From assembly GCF_026151205.1 (NCBI RefSeq), contig NC_087072.1, forward strand, positions 16,507,669 through 16,571,668: a stretch of DNA of 64,000 nucleotides. The letters are read 5' to 3'. This document shows positions 10,351-22,624 of this stretch, one piece after another. Source of the DNA: Bolinopsis microptera. Taxonomy: Eukaryota; Ctenophora; Tentaculata; Lobata; Bolinopsidae. The position numbers and the translations under genes were made by a program. Below the pieces are notes generated by a model, which had not been told where the DNA came from, searched no databases, and worked only from the letters and a program-made list of their open reading frames with translations. Position 1 is the stretch's first letter, and each line of letters starts with the position of its first letter.

Positions 10351-10997
10351 CTCTTCTTTATTGCAGAATGTGCTTCATCTTTGGTTAAGCATAGTCTATT
10401 TTACAGGGCCATAATTCCATTTTTGAACTTGGGTGATCACAGCCGAGCGAGCAATGCCTGCTCTGGTTTGTCAACTGTAGCAGTGTACAAAGCACGGTGT
10501 GCGCAGAGCCCAATTCAGGGGTTCAAGGGGCAAATTTTTTACTTTTTGAGTACAAAATTTTGAATTTTTTAGCAATTAGAAATAATCTTGCACTTATGTA
10601 TAGAAGCATTTTTTCCATCGCCTTAAAAAGGCAATAGATGGTTAGAAGTTGTAGGAATTGAGGACGGGTATAGTGGGTAGGTATGTTTTTCGTGTCACGT
10701 GAGTCATGAATTGTGTCACAAAGGAAAACATGCATTACCCTCCGCATAACCATTTAAATGCATCTTCTCTGCGCGCGGAGCAGTAATGGTGTCATCTCCA
10801 TGGTTACCCTCCGCACACGTTTGCACGATTCGACGATTGTATTAAACTTTTAAATGCGCGGCGCCAAGCTGACTGAAGTTTTCATAACAGTTACAAGTTA
10901 CGGTCATGGGTCAGCGTACGTATGTAATTACAATAATTTATTCTGTTGTTTTAAATGGATTTTAATATAAATAATGATGATCATTGATGCGCTACAA
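10351..10997. other. Intergenic, no supported gene
   Basis: It contains the upstream continuation of the decayed minus-strand element and then unremarkable DNA. No splice-consistent exon was found. Confidence 0.4.
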
Positions 10998-11006
10998 GTA
11001 CAAGTA

Positions 11007-11938
11007 GGGTCCGGGACTCTAGGGCGTAAGACTCTAGGGCGGCGCCCTACAAAACAGGACTCTAGGGCGTGAAAAATCTTGGGCGTGAAAAAAACAGGAC
11101 TCTAGGGCGTGAAATATTGTTTTTTCTAATTTTCTGCGTCTATGAAGTCAGCTTCGTGGTTGTTTGGAATTGCAGGTGTCTCCGTGAGGCTCAAACCCTT
11201 GGTCCAGATTCACCCCTTACAGGATCATGCTTTCTTCACACATCTCCAAATCTGTGACCCATCTTTTCTTAATTTTCCATCTGGAGAGTACCGGAATCCT
11301 AGGTGCAGTGCGTTCTTACTCTTGGCCGTTCTTCCTCTGATTAAAGTAAACGAAAGATCGGACATAGTGTAGTAGGAAACAAATGATAATGAATTAATGA
11401 TGGGATAGATCACTAGATCATGTTTTTATTGTTATTGTTTTGATTATAAACATCTTTCTTTACTGTACAGGGTGTGTTGGTGAGCTTTTATAATTTGACA
11501 ATAAAATGTTGGTGACTGACAGCTTCCCACCTCTAAGACACTAGCTATCAGTATTGTTTACATTTAAAGTTTATCATTATGTATGGGACCGGGACTCTAT
11601 ATTATATATGTATATAATATCAAATATGCATACTATAATAGTACAGTATTGTTTTGAAATAAGTTTAATCCGCTTTCGTTATGCTCAGTCAGTGTTACAT
11701 TTCATTGGCTGTATCTTAGGTCGAGATAAATACTCCATGTGAACCTGTGACAACGGACATCCTTATTAAAAATGAAATTAGATTCATTTTGATCGAAAAT
11801 ATAAAAATTATATTTCACGCCCTAGAGTCCTGTTTTTTTCACGCTTTAGATATTTTCACGCCGAAGAGTCCTGTTTTGTAGGGCGCCGCCCTAGAGTCTT
11901 ACGCCCTATAGAGTCTTACGCCCTAGAGTCCGGACCCC
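11007..11938. mobile_element. 932-bp element with about 120-bp inverted repeats and 9-bp TSD (MULE-like)
   Basis: The left arm (11007-11125) and right arm (11811-11938) are inverted copies. Each is built from repeated ACTCTAGGGCG and AAGACTCTAGGGCG motifs, with outer ends GGGTCCGG and CCGGACCCC. GTACAAGTA flanks both sides (10998-11006 and 11939-11947). Long TIRs with a 9-bp TSD are characteristic of Mutator-like elements. The 680-bp centre has no transposase ORF. Part of it near 11685-11730 resembles the Helitron-like unit segment GGCTGTATCTT. Confidence 0.78.
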
Positions 11939-11947
11939 GTACAAGTA

Positions 11948-12759
11948 TAACATACTAATTTCACGTTATGTTGTGAGTTATCGGTGCAACAACCGATTTG
12001 TTTCATTGTTGCTCAAATTAAACATTAAAGAACGTTTACAGCGAATGTATGAAATATTTATGATAACATAATCTTACAAACCATGCCCCGTACAAGTATG
12101 TCAATTTTACAATACCACTGAGTCTTACCAAATAAAACTATTTGTATTAGTACAGTTTATTAACTTAAAGATGGCCTGCTACGTCATGACTGTTGCAAAA
12201 GAAGGGGAGACAATATAACGTTTCCTTCTATAATTGTTCGATCACGCGACCCTAGCACCTGTGCCACCCACACCCCAACTCAAAACACGTGAATAGTTTT
12301 TATCCAACGCGAAACAACTCCTGCGCCTCAGACTATTTTATTCAGACATCATCATGCCGCGCGGCTTTTCAAACACTGTTTAAAATATTCTCTGCGCGAC
12401 TGACGGCATACATTAGAAGCTTTATTTTTATATTCACACGCAAACATGATAAAGGCAACCTTTCCACTTCCTACCTCGTAGGGGCCAATAATGTAGAATG
12501 AAGAAACATTATTAATAATTTTTGCAAACATAAATTTAAACGATCGACAAAAGGTAATGCCTACGGTCGATGGAAATCTAGCGTCCGCAAACCGGCGCAA
12601 TTCTTGTTAGATAGTAAATTTAATCTTAAATGTGATAATCTAGAATAAAAAGTGACAGTGATCTGATTTTTTAACGGTGGGCACTTTTCAGGCCTAATGA
12701 TCAGCTTCGGCGGCGCGGCACCTTGCGGAACAAACATCAGTGATCTGTGCAGTTTCCTA
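11948..12759. other. Intergenic, no supported gene
   Basis: Two overlapping antisense ORFs (12289-12501 plus, 12352-12600 minus) have no recognisable motif. Near 12088 the string CCCCGTACAAGTATG echoes the right junction of the preceding MULE-like element. Confidence 0.4.
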
Positions 12760-12812
12760 TTGTATCACGTTGTGACAGCCACGGTCGTTTCACTGTATCG
12801 TCCTGATGATAC
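12760..12812. mobile_element. Fragment of the TTGTATCAC element family
   Basis: TTGTATCACGTTGTGAC is followed by CACGGTCGTTTCACT, matching the left terminus of the element at 6255. The hairpin core is missing. Confidence 0.65.
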
Positions 12813-12887
12813 ATTGATCCTAAATTATAGTTTATTATTTGTAGTAAACTACAAACAAAATTAAAACTCTTGGCAAAAAATCTTGGG

Positions 12888-12918
12888 GGAGGGGGGGGGG
12901 GGGGGGGGGAGGGGGGAA
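12888..12918. repeat. Poly-G tract
   Basis: A G run with two A interruptions. Potential G-quadruplex on the plus strand. Its length in the assembly is uncertain. Confidence 0.8.
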
Positions 12919-13589
12919 ATTACGGCCCTGCTATTGTAAAGCAAGATTGTTGCACTCAGAAGTTTACCAAGAAAAACTCTATATAAAATATGAACTCTTA
13001 CCATAACAATGAGAAGAAATTATTTTACAAATGCACAAACAAGAATACTAGGATACAAAGATACAAGGATACAAAAATGATATTAAATATATTATTAAAT
13101 TTTCAAGTACATAGACATTAAGTTGGAATACGGAAAATGTCTACTCTTGGCTTTCTCTACCGCTGGATACTTTCATAGATGACGATAATACATATTTCAA
13201 ACTATATTGAGAATTTTAGAAAAAATGGTTTAGTTGGTCTGAAAACAAAACATAAGCACAAAACATAAGGTGTACAATGTACATGATATTTTATTCAACT
13301 ACATATGAGAAGTGATTTACTTATTAACCTGCTCTAAGGGAGTGTTCTTCAATCGTTATATCTACTTTACCTCCAGATGATGACTAGTGTTGTCAGGCAG
13401 TGATGGTCTATACTCTATACCCTACTATCTTCATTACAAGATAAACAGCATAGCTACTCATTTAACTCAAATATCGATTTCTATCTAGTCCATTTGGAGA
13501 AGTTGGCATTGGGATTGCATTCGCCCAGTGACTTGTTCTGGTTGAAAATGATCACAGTTGCTTGTCATTTATCCCTCAAAAAATTACCC

Positions 13590-15225
13590 CCTGCTGAGGG
13601 CACTATAACCTGCTGAGGACCCTATAACCTGCTGAGGACCCTATAACCTGCTGAGACCCTATAACCTGCTGAGGACCCTATAACCTGCTGAGGACCCTAT
13701 AACCTGCTGAGGACCCTATAACCTGCTGAGGACCCTATAACCTGCTGAGAGCCCTATAACCTGCTGATGGCCCTATAACCTGCTGACGGCCCTATAAACT
13801 GCTGAGAGCTCTATAACTGCTGAGTGCCTTAAACCTGGTGAGGACCTATAACTGCTGGAACGGCCCTATAACCTGCTGAGAGCCCTATAACCTGCTGAGG
13901 ACCTTATAGCCTGCTGACAGCCCTATAACCTGCTGACGGCCCTATAACCTGCTGAGAGCCCTATAACTGCTGAGAATCCCCTTACCTGTGTGAGGGGCCC
14001 TATAACCTGCTGATGGCCCTATAACCTGCTGACGGCCCTATAACCTGCTGAGAGCTCTATAACCTGCTGAGAGCCCTATAACCTGGTGAGGACCCTATAA
14101 CCTGCTGACGGCCCTATAACCTGCTGAGAGCCCTATAACCTGCTGAGGACCCTATAACCTCTGCGGGACCTATACCTGCTGAGAGCCCTATAACCTGCTG
14201 AGGACTCTTTAACCTGCTGAGAGCCCTATAACCTGCTGACGCCTTATAACCTGCTGACGGCCCTATAACCTGCTGAGGACCCTACAACCTGCTCACGGCC
14301 CGATTGACATGCTGACGGCCCTATAACCTGCTGGACGGCTATAACTGCGAGCGCCCAATAACCTGCTGAGGACCCTAAAACCTGCTGAGAGCCTATAACC
14401 TGCTGAGTCCTATACCTGCTGGCGCCTATACTTGCTGAGGACCCTATAGCTTGCGTAAACAGCCCATATAAACCTGCTTGACGGCCCTATAACCTGCTGA
14501 GCGCTCTATACCTGTGCGAGCCCTATAACCTAGCTCGAGGGACCCTATAGCCTGCTGACAGCCTATAACCTGCTCTGAGGGCCTATAAAAACCTGCTGAC
14601 GGCCCGATTACTGCTGGAGCCCTATTAACCTCGTGAGAGCCCTATAAACTGCTGACGGCCCTATAAACTGCTGGCCGGCCCTATAAACATGCTGGAGCGC
14701 CATATAAACTGGTGAGTGCCCTATAACTGCTGACGTGCCCTATAAACCTGCAGAGAGCCCTATAACCTGCTGACGGCCCTATAACCTGCTAAGGACCCTA
14801 TAACCTGGTGAGGACCCTATAACCTGGTGAGGACCCTATAACCTGCTGACGGCCCTTTAACCTGCTGAGAGCCCTATAACCTGCTGAGGACCCTATAACC
14901 TGCTTGAGGGCCCCTATAACCTGCTGACGGCCTAGACCTGCTGACGGCCCTATTAAAACTGCTGAGGGCCCTAAACCTGCTGAGGGGCCCCTATACCTGC
15001 CTGGGGCCCTATAACCTGCTGAGGGCCCTATAACCTGCTGACGGCCCTATAACCTGCTGAGAGCCCTATAACCTGCTGAGGACCCTATAACCTGCTGGAG
15101 GACCCTATAACCTGCTGAGGGCCCTATAACCTGCTGAGGGCCCTATAACCTGTTGAGGGCCCTATAACCTGCTGAGGGCCCTATAACCTGCTGAGGGCCC
15201 TATAACCTGTTGAGGGCCCTATAAC
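13590..15225. repeat. 19-bp minisatellite (CCTGCTGAGGACCCTATAA)n
   Basis: About 85 units of 19 bp over 1.6 kb. The variable dinucleotide after CTGCTGA (GG, GA, CG, AT) gives unit subtypes GGACC, GAGCC, CGGCC and GGGCC. The middle third (about 14,150-14,750) has many indel-bearing units. The last ten units are nearly uniform GAGGGCC, suggesting recent local expansion at the 3' end. Confidence 0.92.
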
Positions 15226-15909
15226 CACGGTCATTGTAAGACTACGACGGCGACCCGGCTCATCAGTGGCCTATCTCTGTAAGTCAGTCGGTTAGCAATT
15301 CCGATATTTTGCAAATATAACACATTAATCTCACATTTACCTTTTTACTTCCACACGAAGAAACTGTAACCACATTATTTTTACTTTCATTTTATTTCCA
15401 AAAAATGTGCTGTCTAGTTGATAGGATCAGAGAAAAAAACTTTACAGAGATACCATATTGAGTTTCCTGAATAACATAACATCATTTAACGTTTCAAAAA
15501 CCAACGTTGGATTAAGGTAAGCAGAATGTCGGAGTAGGATTTAAAAGGACACGTTTTTTGTTAAGTATGCTTCAAATTGAGAAAGACAAGCACTTGTTTT
15601 GACCCACCTACGAGTTAAAACCACCAAATGTAACTGAACATGATCGATGCAATTTAGCCACAACAAAATTTGTAGCATATTTTATCACTCATTTCTTATA
15701 GATATTGTTAGCGATTTGCTGTTCGAATTTAGTACTATTTATCAAAACTTACTATTTCAAATCTGCTGTCACCTCAAAACTGTGAACCTGGAAAGCTGTT
15801 CAGAAGTCCCTGTAAAATATAAGACTGACAGAGGGTTGAAGTTATATATGATAACGATGTTACATTAATCGTAGGATGATAGAGTTGTCATGGTAACGTG
15901 AGATGCTAC
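15226..15909. other. Upstream region of the ankyrin-repeat gene
   Basis: No recognisable ORF. It should hold the promoter and 5' UTR of the gene starting at 15910. No core-promoter motif can be placed confidently. Confidence 0.4.
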
Positions 15910-18900
15910 ATGGGGAAACACCTACTGATTGCCTGCGCAGTGGGAGACTTACAGTGGCTTCAACTCTGCGTGGAAAAGGGTGCAGACCCAACATTTGTTA
16001 ACAATGAGGTAATCTATTTTAATTTGTTAACAATGAGGTGATCTATTTTAATGAGGTCATTTATTTTAATTTGTTCAGTTTGTATTATGTTAATAAAGCT
16101 ATGGCCAGTAAGTTCTTAAAAATGTTCCATTTGTAATTTAATTTGAGAGGTAAATATGCGATGTTATCAAGCACGTTATCAACATTAAAACCTATTCGAG
16201 TATGTGATTTCCTCTGAACCTCTTAGACTTTGTTGTGATTATCTAACGCAAATAAGTTAAATAATTCAAATACTTTCAAGTTGAATTGCAAACTTGTTGA
16301 GCCTTCAAGTGCATGCCATTATTCAAGTGTATATAACTAAGTTATTAAACAATAAACAAGTACAATATTTATTCTAATTCTAACGAGATTTTCATAGTTC
16401 GCCTGTTCATCTTGTGACATTCATTACTGGACCGTGTCTCAGAAGTGTGTACAACCCTAGGAGACCAGTGGAGGTCGTGATATTGCATGTTTTATTATCT
16501 GGAGGGATAATTAAATTGTCCTGGTGTAAGAAGTATTTAGAGTGACGTGTCAGAAATGAAGGAAGTTTAGCTGTCACACAATAACTAAGAAAACGTTCAT
16601 TTTTTGTGCACTCGGTATGTCGCTTACATGTTGAAAGTTTGTGGGGGTCCGCGAAAGTTTAACTGACGGCTAAGAAGTCCAGAGAGTTCAACATTCAGCC
16701 CCTATTTGTAATTCACACTGTGTATAAGATTCCAATCCAAGCCTTCATTCGAAGCTTGAATACTGTTCAAAATACTGATTAATGATACAAAGTGCGGCTT
16801 AGCTCTACTTATCAATCGCATGACCACCATTAAACTTTTAGACAGATCATAGAATGCGATTTGATGACTCTTTTATCATTCGACAATCCTAAGTAGCGCT
16901 CATTAACGTTGCAACATGATGCTTGATTTTTTGACATGATACTATATTCTAGAGTTGTCCGACATTTCTCTTATGTTTGTGTCGACCTGGTCAAGTTTGT
17001 TTTTTGTAAACACAGTCGTGTTGAACTGCGCTAAACACTTGAACCTTGACCGTCAGGAACCTTCAGCCTCAACATTGACCTTTATATTGCCTAGGTGATA
17101 TCGGATAATAATTCAGAATATTACCGCCTTCACACCCGTACTGGTATAATAGAGCCCTCTAATTTATTAGCGTCGTCCTGGTGCTGTTACCCCACTACAA
17201 ACCTGGACATCTTCCTCTCTACTTCTGTAGTCACAGAGATATGAAACTTTATCTATCTCTACTAACTACAACAATTCTATTTTCTTGTAGATGTCACCCG
17301 GTCTAAGTTTATTTTCTCGGTGCCAGATCGCAGCGAAAAGTCTAATAACTCGATTACAACAACTAGTCACGTGACATAATCCCGGCCTTATCATTGGTTC
17401 CTGCTGTGCCCTGTGATATTCGTGCAACTTAGTTGTCATGGCAACCATTATATAACATGCTCCACCGTGCTGTGCTCTGTGCAAGGCTCTCGCATTAAAT
17501 AGATTGTCAGGAATAAGGGAACCAGGATAGTGTACATTAATTTCAGATTGTAGAGCTCAATTCCCAGACAAATTCCCGATTAGAGAATACAGGTTGCTGC
17601 GCTGATGTTCCATTAATGGTGATATTTAATGGATGGAAGGTCAAAGTAAATCCTACACAAAGAGAATTATGCACAAAACAGTCGCCGAGAGATTTCACAG
17701 CGATTTACGATATAAGTTTCCATCATACACACAATATTATGTCGATAAGTAATCTCCCTCGAATCCAAAGATTTAATTTTGACCACATTGTTTTAACTCA
17801 ACATAATAAAGTTCATGAGTTAAATAGTTATTCAATTCGCATTGAAACTACCTGATTTGCACGGATATCTGCCGACTGCCGTCGTTAACTTTGAGACTAA
17901 CAATTTTACCATTAGTATATATCGAGATTCTACGACACAATATGTGGTATCGAAGAAAGATCTAACATATCGTAACATGTATCTGTGTGATGTGTATAGC
18001 TAGCTTAGAAAGAATAATTTACTTTTTAGTAAACTCGAGATTCTACGACACAATATGTGGTATCGAAGAAAGATCTAACATATCGTAACATGTATCTGTG
18101 TGATGTGTATAGCTAGCTTAGAAAGAATAATTTACTTTTTAGTAAACTGAGAATATTCCAGGGTTGGAGTGCTCTCCACATGGCGGCTATGAACGCCAAG
18201 CTGAACTGTTTGCAGTTCCTTATTGACAACCTCAAGATTGATGTGGATATAACAAGTGAAACGGGTTAGAACTTATCTCTAGCTTATTTTACTTTAATTA
18301 CTGATAGTTGGATAATATCCGGTTGAATTACTTTCATTAATTAAACAAATCTTAAATTCATTCTACAATTTGTTAAATGAATATTCTCCTGATAAGCTGC
18401 CAGTCATGGGTGATACGGTCCCTGCATATATCTCAGGTTGAGTACCTGTTGTCATAAACCTCTTTAAAAGTATCAAATTACAGAATTTCCAACTTATTAG
18501 ATTACATTACAAAACAAAGGTTCTGCACGACACGTTGATTTTAAAGTCCCCTTATTGTTCAGGTTGGACCCCACTCCATTTAGCGAGCAGAGCTAAACCT
18601 GAGACTGACGCATTGGACTGTGTTACCTTCCTTCTCAATGAAGGAGCAGATGTTAATAGGTTTGTGAAAGTGAATTGTGTTCATACTGATTCCCTAAAAT
18701 ATGGGTCACATCTCTTCTCAGAAAAATGTATGAATCTCGGTTGTCATGGAAACAATGAAACTTCTGTTTAATGAGTAAATTCTTTACCAAAAACTGATCG
18801 GTTCTTATTAATAAATCAAGTTGTTATTAATTAGTGAGAAGTGGCGGTATCATGGCATGTTATTCTACTTCTTCCTGATCCCTATAATTCCTTTCTCACA

Positions 18901-21073
18901 CCACACTGTCCAAACAACAATATGACAAATTGTTGAACCACCATATACTAATTGTAGTTCCAAATTAATTTGATTTGATACGTATGAGATGTACAGCAGT
19001 ATAGGTACTACTGAGTGAACCCTTGTGAAAGGAAAAACATTATTAAGTTCGTGTTCTGTTTACAGAAATGCCATTCAGCATGAGTCTCTATATTTAGTTA
19101 AGCTATTTCCATGCAGAGCAATTGACATTAAATTATGGTACAAAAACCTTTCAATTTCGCCATATTTAGGCTCGGATCAACTTTTACATGTCATTAGAAA
19201 TTTTCTAAAGAATTTTATTTAACCGCTTCCGGCTTCTCCGAAGTACAAAGATTTTATAATTCGGATTTTGCAACCTAATAACTAGGGTCAGTATCTCGTT
19301 TTCGCCCACTCATGATACATACTCGAAATTTACCACTTCACGTGTTTCAGAGCAAACGAAATGGGCATAACCAGTGTGCACCAAGCTGTCTCAGCGAACA
19401 ACCTCAAGTGTCTCTCTACTCTCGTAAAGAACGGAGCGAGAGTCGCTTGTACGGATAAGCGTGGACTCCAGCCAATTGATGTCGCAAAGGTTCGGGTGTA
19501 GCATATTACCTGACATCCAGCATGCAATCCTGCTCACGCCAATAAATCAACACAATAGTGATAATGTCTAATGATGATGAAACCACCGCAGCGATTTAAG
19601 AGCATGTGGGCGGAGAACTTCGTTTTACGGAGCACGCGAGCGACTTACTGCAAATTTGTAATAACTTTTTCATAAAAACATTTTCTGTGACAAAATTGCG
19701 CCGCGCGCGCGTAATTGTCCAGCCAGCTCGCTAGCTTCACCGCAGCTCGAGCGTGGTCATTCTTAAACCATGCAGTATTAATGATAGTGGTCAAGTTTAT
19801 CACGAATTTGCTCCATGAATGTTTGCACTATTAGGGATAGACACTCCTTTAATCTCAATAATAATTTAAAGCTCATGCTAAAGGAGCGTTAATAGCACTC
19901 AAATTATTCTATTTCTTCGTACCATGCTAACAAATTCATTTTCAGGTATGGGGGCATTCCGAGTGCTCAAAGTATCTCGAAAATGTGATGTGGTATGAGA
20001 AGAAGCGAGAAGAAGAGTCGACGAGAAGAAGGTGGGTCTTGGAGCACAAAAAATTACTGGACGAGGAGATAAAGAAATATGCCGACGCAAAACGATCGGA
20101 CAAAGTTCATCATGCATACAAATCTTGGATTGATAAAAAGAAACTTGGCAGTCCAAAACTTCCTTCTCATTCTGAGGCAAGAGCTCGTCCACTCACGTGT
20201 TACAAGGAAGAAGTTATTCACGATTTCCACCGTAAACAGTTATCTAAGAAGATTCAAGAGAAGGTGAGCAGTCCAAGACCTCGTCAATTTAGTCCTAGAC
20301 TTCAACTTGAGAGAGTTAAGAAAATACAGGAGCTGAGAAACACGATAACATCGCGTGATATTATGGGACAATCACGTGACGAATCACCGGTAAAATCGCG
20401 TGACGTTCCGAAAAAAACACGCGACGTCACCATTAAATCTCGCGACGTCGCAATAAAATCACGCGACGTCACCATCAAAACACGCGACGTCACGTTAGAA
20501 CCTAACAAGGTTGTTTCCAACTCAACTGTCACTGCACCTGCTCCTAGGGGTATTGATAACATAACCCGACCGTCCGTAAAATCACCCGAGGAACTCAAAC
20601 CAGGAATAAAATTAAGTACCAAGTCAAAAGAAGACGAATACTATCACCAATACAGAATCTCTAAATTAGCAGAGCCTAAACAGCCTTGTAACCGGAGAAA
20701 ACGCCGGAAGAAAAAGTCCCTCAAAACATCACCAGAGGAGCCACTCTACTATCCTGTTAGAATAGATAACTACTTCTCTCCTTCCTCTTCCACCCCCGAC
20801 TCTGGGTACGTGGAGGAACCAGTCAGCCCACCTCCTGAGGAGACCGACTCTCTTAAAGTTGACGAGTTTAATGAACTTGACATTGTTTCGGTTGATTCTG
20901 AAGAATCTCAGATCCCGGAAAAACTGGTTAAGGAGGCTAGTATTGTTGACGTCGGAAATAAGTCAGTCCGGTTCAGTGAAAATGTCTTTTATGATACGGA
21001 GCATAATTCAGTGTCTTTTGGAAATACGTTTGAACATTTGCGCAGCTGTATTAAAGCTAAGAATATACATTGA
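15910..21073 (+). CDS. ANKRD53-like ankyrin-repeat protein with PP1-docking motif (5 exons, 521 aa)
   Basis: Exons are 15910-16008, 18162-18264, 18563-18659, 19351-19489 and 19946-21073. All introns are GT/AG and phases match (0, 1, 2, 0). The start MGKHLLIACAVGDLQWL opens an ankyrin repeat, followed by GWSALHMAAMNAKLNCLQFL, GWTPLHLASRAK and GITSVHQAVSANNLKCL. After the last repeat comes GLQPIDVAKVWGHSECSKYL, then a charged helix (MWYEKKREEEST) like the segment after the repeats in ANKRD53, a spindle-associated protein. The C-terminal half is disordered, with six RDV-containing heptad-like repeats (codons about 20358-20500), and ends with KSVRFSENV, an RVxF-type protein phosphatase 1 docking motif. 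The family match is by eye. The ankyrin repeats and gene structure are firm, the ortholog name is inference. Confidence 0.8.
16009..18161. other. Intron 1 of the ankyrin-repeat gene
   Basis: A 2.15-kb intron. A GTTAACAATGAGGT duplication sits right at the donor (16,000-16,065), creating a second potential donor. Short ORFs at 17266-17484 (minus) and 17616-17855 (plus) have no motif support. Confidence 0.7.
17924..18150. repeat. 113-bp direct tandem duplication in intron 1
   Basis: The segment starting TCGAGATTCTACGACACAAT occurs twice back to back, apparently identical, and ends about 12 bp before the exon 2 acceptor. The acceptor tract therefore lies next to the second copy. Confidence 0.92.
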
Positions 21074-21436
21074 AATTGAATGCCATAACTTGATTATGAA
21101 GATGTTGTTATTATGAAAATTCAATTTTGAAATTTATTCGAATTAAATGGTTCTTCTGATTCTTCTACGGTTATTCTTACGTTATCTAAGAACTCAATCA
21201 TGGCCTATCGATCGCTCCCACAAACATTCTAAAAGCTCTCAAGTTTTTATACCTATAGCCATGATACGAGTCTTGTTTGTTTTTTTGTTTATAGAACCCG
21301 TCCCCAATCTCGTATTGGAAAACGACTAAACTCAATTCTGAGTGTGAATACGGATGGAACCTCTGTTCATTAAGCATTTAGACTTAGAGTTCTGTAAAAC
21401 TGCAGTTACAATTATTATTGTGCTAAAGTATTTTTA
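21074..21436. other. 3' flank of the ankyrin-repeat gene
   Basis: AT-rich 3' UTR or intergenic DNA. The short ORFs at 20859-21116 and 21147-21329 are frame shadows or noise. Confidence 0.4.
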
Positions 21437-21818
21437 GTATTTTTTGATGCGATAAAAACTGACTACCAAAGAATACTATTAGCTTCCTCCCTGTGTCCAC
21501 GGGCTTTCTAGTCTATATTATAATTCAAAGAATTATTTCTGTTGAATGTCTGTCTGTCTGTACGACTGCCCACGTACAAATTAGACGAGAAATAGGAAGT
21601 TGCATAGTAACCATGGTAACAAGCATTGCTACACGCACGTGCACGTGCAAAGATTTGCGAGCGAAATTTTAATCGGTTTTGTGGTAATTTCTTTGTGTTC
21701 AGTGCGAGCTACATTTCATCGGCTGTATCTTCGGTTGTGACGGATAATTTTTGGTGCGATAAAAACTGACTACCAAAGAATACTATTAGCTTCCTCCCTG
21801 TGACCACGGGTTTTCTAG
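21437..21818 (+). mobile_element. Helitron-like non-autonomous units, about 1.25 copies head to tail
   Basis: A 5'-truncated unit ends CCACGGGCTTTCTAG at 21511 and is directly followed by a full 307-bp unit (21512-21818) beginning TCTATATTATAATTC. The 3' end has a short hairpin (CCC-T-GTG-AC-CACGGG) about 5 bp before the terminal CTAG. A 5' TC, a 3' hairpin, a CTRR end and no TIR are Helitron hallmarks. The internal signature is CCATGGTAAC followed by CACGCACGTGCACGTGCAAA. Confidence 0.65.
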
Positions 21819-22279
21819 TACTTTCATAATATGAAGTCAAATCGCAGGTCCCAAAAAAGGTTTTGGTGTATGTCCCCTTAAGCGTTCATACACGACACAT
21901 CTTACAACACTTACCATCCAATATTACACATTCTGATTCCTCCGGCATCCTCCCATAGGACTGCCATGCCCCAGAGGTAGTGATCAAAGCATCCACATGC
22001 TAACCCAGGCCCAGCCTCTCTAAAAAACGTTCTTAATTCAAAATTCTCCAGGATTATAGATCTGATAATCGTCAATTTATATCTGAGTTAAGTGATAAAT
22101 AGTAATTGAAGGAATGGGGGGGGGGGGGGGGGGGGGGGGGGGCGAGGGGGCGAGGGGAGTTATTACTTATGTTAGGATTAAAAAGGGGTCATGGGTTGGG
22201 TTGTCATGGCTTATTTAGGCTTTTAGGGATAGTGTATATTTACATATGATTGTGTAAATCTTTCAAATCAAGAGCTTAC
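21819..22279. other. Intergenic with poly-G tract
   Basis: It contains a G run at about 22118-22142 and no supported gene. Further exons of the minus-strand gene at 22280 were not found here. Confidence 0.5.
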
Positions 22280-22624
22280 CGGTATCAATTTTCGGTTCGA
22301 CAGCGTAACTAACAGAAGCTGTATGAGCATTTGGAAATTTGATCCTAACTGCATCCAGACCCCACTGAGCAGCACACTCTTCCAGGGTACCATCGGAGAA
22401 TTTATACTCCGCAACTTCAACATTGTTGCATGAAATTACCAGACTGTCCGATCTTTCTGATATTCTCCAAGTTTTATCCTGCTCCTTTGGAATATTACCC
22501 GAGAAGCTTTCCCACTTTGATTCTTGTGAGCATCTCCCAACACGATATGCGTGGAAACATCACCTGTATTAATTTCATTACATCCCACAAGCAAGACCAC
22601 AAATATGACTAACTTGAATCTCAT
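22280..22624 (-). pseudogene. First exon of a secreted-domain protein with an apparent frameshift
   Basis: ATG at 22624 opens MRFKLVIFVVLLVGC, a clear signal peptide, and that frame continues as GDVSTHIVLGDAHKNQSG before stopping. In the neighbouring frame, without interruption from about 22540 down, comes ESKWESFSGNIPKEQDKTWR, then SLVISCNNVEVAEYKFSD and QWGLDAVRIKFPN, ending in a clean donor (ACCG|GTAAGC) at 22279. This second frame resembles an extracellular domain common in cnidarian secreted proteins (a DKTWRI start, a central CN, a late W..D..RI). A single one-base shift near 22515-22545 would join them, so this is either a decayed gene or a sequencing error. No downstream exon was found. 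The domain has no name I can give confidently. Confidence 0.55.

Noticed and set aside
10081-10563. 160-codon plus-strand ORF as a membrane protein gene
   Set aside because: It is antisense to a decayed transposon protein on the minus strand. The hydrophobic look comes from the complement of Lys/Arg/Glu-rich codons.
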